Source: Paratractidigestivibacter sp963611755 (GTDB lineage: Bacteria > Actinomycetota > Coriobacteriia > Coriobacteriales > Atopobiaceae). Taken from it: 31,778 nt of DNA. Below the pieces are notes generated by a model. That model had not been told where the DNA came from, ran no database searches, and saw nothing but the letters and a program-made list of their open reading frames with translations. Positions 1 through 6,771 of the stretch are shown here, in pieces (position 1 is the stretch's first letter; every line of letters starts with the position of its first letter). The DNA lies in assembly GCA_963611755.1 (NCBI GenBank), contig CAVDTK010000008.1:1-31778 (forward strand), given 5' to 3'. Both the position numbers and the translations under genes were made by a program.

Positions 1-110
1 ACGAGTACGGCCTCAAGCTCTTCAACGAGTCCATGGCCGGCGAGAAGGGCACCCGCGCCCGCAACGGCCAGGACGGCGGCGAGTTCGAGATGACCGCCCT
101 CAAATCGTAG
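1..110 (+). CDS. C-terminal end of an unidentified protein (partial)
   Basis: Reading frame 3 is open from the window edge to a TAG at 108-110 and gives 35 residues ending in EMTALKS. Codon use matches the neighbouring genes, with almost every third base G or C, so this is very likely the true 3' end of a gene that starts upstream of the window. The visible piece (LKLFNESMAGEKGTRARNG, then GQDGGEFEM) is hydrophilic and shows no membrane segment or motif that I recognise. No function is assigned. A GC-rich hairpin about 40 bases downstream could end its transcript. Confidence 0.6.
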   Translation, partial: EYGLKLFNESMAGEKGTRARNGQDGGEFEMTALKS

Positions 111-151
111 GGTTTCTCGCCGCCGGGGCGCCTGCCGGGGCACCGCCCTTT

Positions 152-170
152 GGCGGCTGTTGCCGCCGTT
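152..170 (+). terminator. Possible intrinsic terminator of the upstream partial gene
   Basis: A perfect 6-bp stem, GGCGGC (152-157) and GCCGCC (162-167), with a TGTT loop, is followed by GTTT. It sits 42 bases after the stop codon of the partial gene. The T run is short, so termination strength is uncertain. Confidence 0.4.
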
Positions 171-177
171 TGGCGCG

Positions 178-268
178 GTGGCAAAAATCGAGGATATCGG
201 TGCCCTTGTGGCAGAATCCGGGATTGTCGGTGCCCCTAGTGGCAATCTTTGGGGTTGTCGGTACCGAA
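178..268. repeat. Degenerate tandem repeat, three copies of 30-31 bp
   Basis: Copies begin at 178, 208 and 239. Each starts GTGGCA, continues with a variable AT-richer stretch, and carries (A/T)(G/A)TCGGT(G/A)CC about 20 bases later. Copies 1 and 2 are the most alike and copy 3 has drifted. The boundary TGCC...GGCA can pair in the complement of adjacent units. The repeat is intergenic and unlike the other repeats in this window. Confidence 0.6.
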
Positions 269-367
269 AAGCTCGGAAAATGACACCGCGCCCCTACACC
301 ATGAACGGCACCCTTCACCGCTAAACGGCCCTCCAACTACCGTTCGCCGCTCCTTTTTACCTCTCTA

Positions 368-383
368 CGGAAAATCCTTTCCG
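368..383. promoter_or_regulatory. Small perfect inverted repeat, possible operator
   Basis: CGGAAA, a 4-base spacer ATCC, then TTTCCG. It lies in the AT-richest part of the region upstream of GH3, where a promoter would be expected, so a regulator binding site is plausible. No known operator consensus is recognised. Confidence 0.3.
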
Positions 384-424
384 AAAAATATTGCCCACCG
401 GTAAAACTTTTCACAGGGAACAAA

Positions 425-483
425 GCCCGGCCGCACAGGGGCTTTCCGGCGCCGCAAGGGGCGTCGGCAAGGCGCGGCCGGGC
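425..483 (+). promoter_or_regulatory. Nested hairpin in the GH3 leader
   Basis: An outer 10-bp perfect stem pairs GCCCGGCCGC (425-434) with GCGGCCGGGC (474-483). Inside it an 8-bp stem pairs CCGGCGCC (446-453) with GGCGTCGG (460-467), allowing one G-U pair, around the loop GCAAGG. No T run follows, so this is not a plain terminator. It ends 14 bases before the ribosome binding site of the GH3 gene. It could be a regulatory or stabilising RNA element; no riboswitch class is recognised. Confidence 0.45.
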
Positions 484-512
484 TCCAAAGATTTCGAGGA
501 AGGGATGTAAGG

Positions 513-3500
513 ATGAAGAAGGGATCCGTTCTGACTACGCGTCGCGGCATGGTCGCCTTGACCCTGTCTGCGGGCACGGGCCTCATGGGCCTGCACAGCG
601 TGGCCAACAGCTGGCGTACGTCGATCGACACGGCTCTGGGCACCACGAGCGCCCAGCAGACCTCCGACGACAAGTTCGCCTCGGACTACGCCACCACCGA
701 CGAGCTGATCGCCCAGCACGAGAAGCTCGGTCGCCAGGCCGGCCAGGAGGGCACCGTCCTGCTCAAGAACGACGGCGACGTCCTGCCGCTGGGCAGCTCC
801 CCCAAGGTCACGCTCCTTGGCATGGGCGGCTACTACCCGCTTCTGGGCGGCAACATGGGCTCCACCTGCACCACCGACAAGGCCATCGACTTCGTGACCG
901 CCCTGGACGAGGCCGGCGTGAAGATCAACCCCGCTATGCAGGGCGTCTATGAGACCCTGGGCGCCGTCGAGTCCGGCCGCTCGGCCAACCGCTTCACCGG
1001 CGCTGAGGTCATCAACTACAAGTACCGCCCCGCCGGCTTCACCACGCCCTACGCGCCCAGCGAGCCCTCCCCGGACATCTACGGCTCCGAGGGCGGCAAC
1101 GCCGACTACACCGGCAGCTTCTCCGAGTACAGCGACGCCGCCATCGTCGTCCTGTCCCGCCCCGGCTCCGAGGGCAGCGACTACTACCCCGGCGAGCAGG
1201 GCATCGACACCACCGCGACCGGCGCCTTTAGCCCGCTCGGCCTGACCAACAACGAGCGCGCCCTCGTGAAGCTCGCCACCGAGAACTTCAAGAAGGTCGT
1301 CGTGGTCATCAACAGCGGCACCGTCATGGAGGTCCAGGAGCTCAAGGAGGACACCGGCGTCAACGCGATGCTGTTCGTGGGCCTGCCCGGCGCTTACGGC
1401 TTCCGCGGCGTTGTTGACGTCCTTCTCGGCGAGGTCAGCCCCTCCGGCCGCCTGTCCGACACCATGGTGGTCGACGCGTCCCAGGCTCCTGCCGCCCAGA
1501 ACTTCGGCGACATCCAGCTCCAGGACACGAGCGCCTTGGTCTACCCCGACTCCCTGATGCCCGGCCTGGGCGTCGTGGGCGCCGGCGATTCCTTCGGCGG
1601 CGGCGGTAACACCTCCTCCACGGCCTACGTCATCGAGGCCGAGGGCATCTACACCGGCTACAAGTACTACGAGACCCGTTACTTCGACTCCGTCAAGGGC
1701 CAGGGCAACGCCACGTCCGCGACCGGCGCCTCCAATGGCGCGAGCAGCTGGGTCTACGAGAACGAGGTCACCTATCCCTTTGGCCACGGCCTGTCCTACA
1801 CCACGTTCACCCAGACCCTGGACTCCGTCGAGGTCAGCACCTCCGACCGCACCGTGACCGCCACGGTGACCGTGACCAACACCGGTGGCGTTGCCGGCAA
1901 GTCCGTCGCCCAGCTTTACGTCAGTGTCCCCTTCACGGACTACGATAAGAAGAACGGCGTGGAGAAGTCCGCGATCCAGCTTCTTGACTTCGAGAAGACC
2001 GACGAGCTCAAGCCCGGCGCCGACCAGCAGCTCAAGTTCTCCGTCGACCTCGAGTACCTGGCCAGCTGGGACTCCAGCGCCAAGAGCGGCAAGGGCGGCT
2101 GGATCCTCGACGGCGGCACCTACTACTTCACCGCGGGCAACGACGCCCACGACGCCGTGAACAACGTGCTGGCCGCCCAGGGCTCCGGCACCGACGGCGA
2201 CGCCAGCAAGGTCAAGTCCGTCGAGGTGGGCACCGAGGGCTCCGTGGACGAGAAGACCCTCGCCCTGGCCCGCACGACCGATGTCGAGGTCGTGAACCAG
2301 CTGGCCGACGCCGACGTCAACTACTACAAGCCCGGCTACATGACCCCGCTTTCCCGTACCGACTGGCAGGGCACCTTCCCGCGCACCTACAACGACCTTG
2401 AGCTGGGTGGCGATCACCTGGACGAGTGGGTCAAGAACCTCATGAACGAGGTCTACCACATCCACGAGAACGGCTCCGTCGAGAACGAGAAGGGCTCGGG
2501 CGGCTCGCTCAAGCTCTCCGACATGGCCGGCAGCGACGACATCAACGACCCGCGCTGGGAGCAGCTCGTCGAGCAGATCCCCCTGGAGGAGCTCATCCCC
2601 AAGGTGACCAAGGGCGGCAGCCAGTCCGACGCCATCCCCGAGATCGAGAGCCCGGTCGTCTACCAGAACGACGGCCCCAACGGCTTCTCCGGCACCATCG
2701 ACGGCCGCGGCCTGCACACCGACGACGCCAACGCCAAGTACGCCATGGGCACCATGTGCACCGAGACCTTGCTGGGCTGCACCTTCAGCAAGCAGCTCGC
2801 CGGCGAGTGGGGCAAGCTCATGGGCAACGACGGCTTGTGGAGCGGCAACTACCTGATCTGGGCCGCGGGCATCAACCTGCACCGCTGCGGCTTCAACGGC
2901 CGTAACTTCGAGTACTACTCCGAGGACCCCATGCTCGCCAGCGGCCTGGCCGCCGCGACCGTGGCCGGCGCCAACCAGTACGGCGTCATCGTGGCCCCCA
3001 AGCACTTCGCCTTCAACGACCAGGAGACCCAGCGCTCCGGCGTGGCCCCGTACATGACCGAGCAGCGTGCCCGCGAGGGTGAGCTGCGCGCCTTCCAGGC
3101 CTCCGTCGTGGACGCCGGCGCCCTCGGCGTCATGACCTCCTTCGGCCGCATCGGCGCCACCCCGGTCAACGGCTCCTGGGGTCTTCTCCGCGAGATCCTG
3201 CGCAACGAGTGGGGCTTCAAGGGCATCCTCTCCACGGACATGGCCAACAACGCCGGCTACTTCCGCGCCGAGATGTGCCTCTACGGCGGCATCACGATGA
3301 TCGCCGACTTCTCCACCGGCGAGACCATGACCGAGGTCCTGGCCAGCTGGCCCTACCTCACCGAGGAGCTGGTTGCCAAGGACGCCGAGCTCGTGGGCTA
3401 CCTGCGCCAGAACATGATCTACCAGCTCTACGCGTTCTCGCAGAGCGCGACCCAGAACATCAAGACCGTCTCGGTCACCCCGTGGTGGGAGACCGCCCTC

Positions 3501-3620
3501 AACGTGGCGACGGTCGGCGGGTTTGGCCTTGCGGCCGTCTTCGGCGGGCTCTACGCCGCCGAGGCCGTCAAGGAGGCCAAGGCCGGTTCCGACGCCCAGT
3601 CCGCTAAGGAGGAGAAATAA
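513..3620 (+). CDS. Domain-permuted GH3 beta-glycosidase, membrane-anchored
   Basis: A 1035-residue glycoside hydrolase family 3 enzyme, probably a beta-glucosidase-type exo-glycosidase. The domains run in the order seen in permuted GH3 enzymes such as that of Ruminococcus albus: the alpha/beta sandwich comes first (about 78-330, opening GTVLLKNDGDVLPL), then a fibronectin III-like domain (about 421-550, opening YPFGHGLSYT), then the TIM barrel (about 610-950). The barrel carries GRNFEYYSEDP, the KHFAFND motif (Lys830, His831) and the predicted nucleophile Asp909 in KGILSTDMA. An N-terminal hydrophobic segment (about 12-30) and a C-terminal one (about 995-1018) suggest it is anchored in the membrane and faces outward. 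The ATG at 513 is preceded by GAGGAAGGG. The next gene overlaps the stop codon by one base (TAATG), so the two are almost surely co-translated. Substrate is not readable from sequence. Confidence 0.92.
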   Translation: MKKGSVLTTRRGMVALTLSAGTGLMGLHSVANSWRTSIDTALGTTSAQQTSDDKFASDYATTDELIAQHEKLGRQAGQEGTVLLKNDGDVLPLGSSPKVTLLGMGGYYPLLGGNMGSTCTTDKAIDFVTALDEAGVKINPAMQGVYETLGAVESGRSANRFTGAEVINYKYRPAGFTTPYAPSEPSPDIYGSEGGNADYTGSFSEYSDAAIVVLSRPGSEGSDYYPGEQGIDTTATGAFSPLGLTNNERALVKLATENFKKVVVVINSGTVMEVQELKEDTGVNAMLFVGLPGAYGFRGVVDVLLGEVSPSGRLSDTMVVDASQAPAAQNFGDIQLQDTSALVYPDSLMPGLGVVGAGDSFGGGGNTSSTAYVIEAEGIYTGYKYYETRYFDSVKGQGNATSATGASNGASSWVYENEVTYPFGHGLSYTTFTQTLDSVEVSTSDRTVTATVTVTNTGGVAGKSVAQLYVSVPFTDYDKKNGVEKSAIQLLDFEKTDELKPGADQQLKFSVDLEYLASWDSSAKSGKGGWILDGGTYYFTAGNDAHDAVNNVLAAQGSGTDGDASKVKSVEVGTEGSVDEKTLALARTTDVEVVNQLADADVNYYKPGYMTPLSRTDWQGTFPRTYNDLELGGDHLDEWVKNLMNEVYHIHENGSVENEKGSGGSLKLSDMAGSDDINDPRWEQLVEQIPLEELIPKVTKGGSQSDAIPEIESPVVYQNDGPNGFSGTIDGRGLHTDDANAKYAMGTMCTETLLGCTFSKQLAGEWGKLMGNDGLWSGNYLIWAAGINLHRCGFNGRNFEYYSEDPMLASGLAAATVAGANQYGVIVAPKHFAFNDQETQRSGVAPYMTEQRAREGELRAFQASVVDAGALGVMTSFGRIGATPVNGSWGLLREILRNEWGFKGILSTDMANNAGYFRAEMCLYGGITMIADFSTGETMTEVLASWPYLTEELVAKDAELVGYLRQNMIYQLYAFSQSATQNIKTVSVTPWWETALNVATVGGFGLAAVFGGLYAAEAVKEAKAGSDAQSAKEEK

Positions 3621-4069
3621 TGAGCACCCAGAAGGGTTCCGTTGCGGGTCTCGTCTTCTGCGGCATCACCGCCGTGCTTGAGGCCGCCACTCTTGTCCTG
3701 TACATCATGAACGCCAACCAGACCTACTACCAGGACATGAACGGCGCCATCGCCGCCATGTTCGCGGCCGCCCTGGTCTGCACCGTGGCGAGCTACGCCC
3801 TTTCCAACGCCAACGGCGGCATGGCCGGCGGCATCGTGGCCGACGTCCTGCGCGTGGCCGCCCCCGTCCTTCTGTTCTACGGCGCCGTGGCCTTCGCCGG
3901 CGGCCGCGTCCAGTCCCTGGCCCAGATCTTTGGCTCCAACCTCGAGCTGGGCAACGAGTCGGCCTTCATCGCCGGCAAGCAGGCCATCGTCACCATCGTG
4001 GTGGGCCTGGTGGCTTGGCTGGTCTCCGTGGTCGCGTCCTTCTTCAAGCTGGGCAAGCGCAACATCTAG
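3620..4069 (+). CDS. Small four-helix membrane protein, GH3 partner, unknown function
   Basis: A 149-residue protein with four clear hydrophobic segments: about 8-30, 50-68, 75-98 and 115-140. It ends in a basic tail (KLGKRNI). I recognise no named family. The start codon overlaps the GH3 stop by one base (TAATG), with GGAGGAGA just upstream inside the GH3 gene, which is typical of translational coupling between partners. Because GH3 itself has hydrophobic segments at both ends, this protein may help hold or stabilise it in the membrane; that is inference from position only. Confidence 0.75.
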   Translation: MSTQKGSVAGLVFCGITAVLEAATLVLYIMNANQTYYQDMNGAIAAMFAAALVCTVASYALSNANGGMAGGIVADVLRVAAPVLLFYGAVAFAGGRVQSLAQIFGSNLELGNESAFIAGKQAIVTIVVGLVAWLVSVVASFFKLGKRNI

Positions 4070-4092
4070 TCTTCGCGTGAGCTAAGGGCTAG

Positions 4093-4127
4093 GCGCCGGC
4101 CGCGGGCGGTATCGCAGCGGCCGGCGC
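4093..4127 (+). promoter_or_regulatory. Strong GC hairpin between the two glycosidase units
   Basis: An 11-bp perfect stem pairs GCGCCGGCCGC (4093-4103) with GCGGCCGGCGC (4117-4127) around a 13-base loop. It begins 23 bases after the stop of the small membrane protein and has no T run, so it may protect the 3' end of that transcript or be the first arm of the leader that precedes GH78. Confidence 0.45.
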
Positions 4128-4149
4128 GCACATAACAGCTACGATGGAC

Positions 4150-4183
4150 AGCGGGTCCGGGGTGCGCCTCGGGCCCGCTTTTT
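4150..4183 (+). terminator. Terminator-like hairpin immediately before GH78 (possible attenuator)
   Basis: A 10-bp stem pairs AGCGGGTCCG (4150-4159) with CGGGCCCGCT (4170-4179), with one G-U pair, and is followed by TTTTT (4179-4183). This is a good intrinsic terminator. Only 14 bases separate it from the GH78 ATG at 4198, and these carry the ribosome binding site (GAAAGGGA), so no promoter fits between. Either upstream transcription reads through conditionally, or the hairpin acts in the GH78 leader. Confidence 0.6.
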
Positions 4184-4197
4184 GAAAGGGACCCACA

Positions 4198-6768
4198 ATG
4201 CTTTCCATTACCAGATTCGCCTGCGAGGGCCTGGAACGCGGCTGCGTGACCGACGAGCCCCGCCCGCGCTTTGACTTCGCGGTGGCCAGCGACCGCGCCG
4301 GCGCCACGGTGGCCGCGGCTACCGTTGCCGTGAACGGCCAGGTCATCGACCTGGGAGTCGCGCAGGCCGCCCGCTATGACGGCCCGGCCCTCGAGCCCTG
4401 CACAACCTATGCGGCCCAGCTTTCCGTGACCGACGACGCCGGCCAGACCGCGACGGCCGACCTCACCTTCGAGACCGGTCTTCTCGGCCAGGCTTTCAAG
4501 GCCACCTGGATCAGCGACGCGTCCTACTCCTTTACCGAGAAGGGCACCTCGCCTATACCCATGGTGTTCAGGCGTTCGTTTGATTTCGAGAAGCCCGTGG
4601 CCAAGGCGCGCGTCTATGCCACCGCGATGGGCATCTTCGAGCTGGCCCTGAACGGCAAGACCGTGGGAGACGAGCTGTTTGCCCCCGGCTTCACCTCGTA
4701 CAAGACCCACCTGCAGTACGCGACCTACGACGTCACCGACCTTCTTTCCGCCAATAACGAGCTGGTAGCGACCGTGGCCGGCGGCTGGGCCGTGGGCGCC
4801 TTCATCTACTCGCGCGTGAACCGGGTGACCGCCGACCGCCAGGCCCTGCTGCTGCAGCTGTGCGTGACCTTCGAGGACGGTTCGACCCAGGTCATCGGCA
4901 CCGACGGCAGCTGGGAGGTCTGCGAGGACGGCCCGGTGCGCTTTGCCGAGTTCTACGACGGCGAGGTCTACGACGCCCGCGCTGACCTGGCAAAAGGCTC
5001 CTGGCACGCGGCCTCGCCCGAGACCCTGCGCGTGTCTCCTCAGCTCTCGGCCGCCTGCGGCAACCCCGTGCGCCTGCACGGCCGCATGGACCCCGCGAGC
5101 GTGACCCACGTGGGCGACACCCTGGTCTACGACTTTGGCCAGAACTTCGCCGGCGTGGTTGAGTTCACGTTGAAGGACGCCAATGAAGGCCAGGTAGTTC
5201 GCGTGCGCCACGCCGAGATCCTGAAGCCCGACGGTACCTTGAACACCGACTTCCTTCGCACCGCCAAGGCCGAGCTGGTCTACACCGCCGTCGCCGGCGA
5301 GCAGACCTACCGCCCCACCTTCACTTACATGGGCTTTCGTTACGTGAGCGTCGAGGGCGTGGCCGAGAAGGACGTCGAGCTTTGCGCCTACCCGGTCTTC
5401 TCGGACGTGCGCGAGACGGGCTCCTTCGAGTGTTCAAACGAGCAGGTCAACCGCCTGCAGCAGAACATCCAGTGGTCTTCTCGCTCCAACTTCGTGGAGA
5501 TCCCCACCGACTGCCCGCAGCGAGACGAGCGCATGGGCTGGACGGGCGACATCGCCGTCTTTGCGCCCACGGCCTGCTACAACTTCAATATGGGCCGCTT
5601 CCTGCGCAAATGGCTGCGCGACGTGCGCGCCGAGCAGCTACGCACCGGCGGCATCCCCAACACCGTGCCCGCCCAGGGCTTTGGCTTCCCCACCACGATG
5701 CCCTCGATGGCCATCGACTTCTGGGGCGATGCCTGCGTGCTGGTGCCGTGGGCCCTTTATCAGGCAGAAGGCGACGAGCAGGTCCTGCGCGAGAACTACG
5801 ACATGATGCGCCGCTACGTCGACGCGTGCCGTTTTTGGGCGAGCTTTGGCCTGGGCAAGCACCGCTACATTTGGCACACCCCGTCTTTCCTGCACTTTGG
5901 CGACTGGGTGGCGCCCGACGTGCCCAAGATGAGCCAGTGGCAGGGTCGCAGCAAGTGGACGGCCACGGCCAGCTTATGCAACACGAGTCGCCTTGTGTCC
6001 AAGATCGCCGGCATCCTGGGCAAGACCGACGACGCCGCCCGCTACGGCGAGCTTTCCAGCCGCGTGGCCGAGGCCTACGAGGATGTCTTCACCGACGGCG
6101 CGGGCAGGCTCAAGGACGAGTTCCAGACCGCCTACGTGCTGCCCATTCACTTTGGCATGCTGCGGGAGAAGAACCAGGCCCCCGCGGTCGAGAATCTGGT
6201 CAAGCTGGTCGAGAAGGGCGATTACTGCATCGGCACCGGCTTCCCGGGCACGCCCTACATCCTGTTTGCGCTGGCCGACAACGGCCGCGCCGACATGGCC
6301 TACAAGATGCTGCTCAACACCAAGTGCCCTTCGTGGCTCTACGAGGTGGCGCAGGGCGCGACCACGATCTGGGAGCGCTGGGACGGCCTGGACGAGAACG
6401 GCCAGTGCCCCATCGGCGACGACGGCACGGACATGATGATCTCGTACAACCACTACGCGAGCGGCGCGATCGGCGACTTCTTGTACAAACGAGTCGCAGG
6501 TATCGAGGCTGTTGAGCCGGGCTATCGCCGCGTGCGCGTGGCGCCTTTGCTGGGCGGCGGGCTTACCTGGGCCCGCGGCGCGGTGGAGACGGTGCTGGGC
6601 CGCGCGTCTTCCAGCTGGAAGATCGAGGGCGGCCGCTTTGAGATCGAGGTCGAGGTTCCCGTGGGGGCCACGTGCGAGCTAGTGCTGCCCGACGGCACCG
6701 TGCAGGAGCTGGGCAGCGGCACGCACACGGCGAGCTGCGGGTTTGGCGAGACGGCCGAGGAGGCGTAA
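4198..6768 (+). CDS. GH78 alpha-L-rhamnosidase
   Basis: An 856-residue glycoside hydrolase family 78 enzyme that removes terminal alpha-L-rhamnose from glycosides or polysaccharides by an inverting mechanism. In order there is an N-terminal beta-sandwich (about 5-100), the rhamnosidase N-terminal domain with FRRSFDF and GIFELALNGKTVGDELFAPG (about 115-280), a concanavalin-like domain (about 290-385), the alpha/alpha barrel (about 395-745) and a C-terminal beta domain. The barrel has the family signature CPQRDERMGWTGD (Glu444 within it) and TTIWERWDG with Glu726, which match the acidic catalytic and sugar-binding residues of the family. There is no signal peptide, so it is cytoplasmic and needs imported substrate. 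The start is set by GAAAGGGA upstream. Its stop is three bases from the next start, so it forms an operon with GH2. Confidence 0.95.
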   Translation: MLSITRFACEGLERGCVTDEPRPRFDFAVASDRAGATVAAATVAVNGQVIDLGVAQAARYDGPALEPCTTYAAQLSVTDDAGQTATADLTFETGLLGQAFKATWISDASYSFTEKGTSPIPMVFRRSFDFEKPVAKARVYATAMGIFELALNGKTVGDELFAPGFTSYKTHLQYATYDVTDLLSANNELVATVAGGWAVGAFIYSRVNRVTADRQALLLQLCVTFEDGSTQVIGTDGSWEVCEDGPVRFAEFYDGEVYDARADLAKGSWHAASPETLRVSPQLSAACGNPVRLHGRMDPASVTHVGDTLVYDFGQNFAGVVEFTLKDANEGQVVRVRHAEILKPDGTLNTDFLRTAKAELVYTAVAGEQTYRPTFTYMGFRYVSVEGVAEKDVELCAYPVFSDVRETGSFECSNEQVNRLQQNIQWSSRSNFVEIPTDCPQRDERMGWTGDIAVFAPTACYNFNMGRFLRKWLRDVRAEQLRTGGIPNTVPAQGFGFPTTMPSMAIDFWGDACVLVPWALYQAEGDEQVLRENYDMMRRYVDACRFWASFGLGKHRYIWHTPSFLHFGDWVAPDVPKMSQWQGRSKWTATASLCNTSRLVSKIAGILGKTDDAARYGELSSRVAEAYEDVFTDGAGRLKDEFQTAYVLPIHFGMLREKNQAPAVENLVKLVEKGDYCIGTGFPGTPYILFALADNGRADMAYKMLLNTKCPSWLYEVAQGATTIWERWDGLDENGQCPIGDDGTDMMISYNHYASGAIGDFLYKRVAGIEAVEPGYRRVRVAPLLGGGLTWARGAVETVLGRASSSWKIEGGRFEIEVEVPVGATCELVLPDGTVQELGSGTHTASCGFGETAEEA

Positions 6769-6771
6769 CGC

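Larger units (their letters stand above)
111..512. other. 402-bp intergenic region upstream of the GH3 gene
   Basis: No convincing gene is seen here. The region holds a GC-rich hairpin (152-167), a three-copy degenerate repeat of about 30 bp (178-268), a small perfect inverted repeat (368-383) and a strong nested hairpin (425-483) just before the GH3 ribosome binding site. The promoter must lie somewhere in 270-425. A weak pair of hexamers (TTTCCG at 378, TAAAAC at 402) is the best I can see and is not convincing. Confidence 0.6.

Noticed and set aside
178..268. A CRISPR array
   Set aside because: The units abut without unique spacers, are degenerate, and no cas gene is near.
411..3005. An 864-codon minus-strand open frame opposite GH3
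   Set aside because: Composition is Gly/Val/Ala/Leu-rich shadow sequence, whereas the plus-strand GH3 has all expected motifs.
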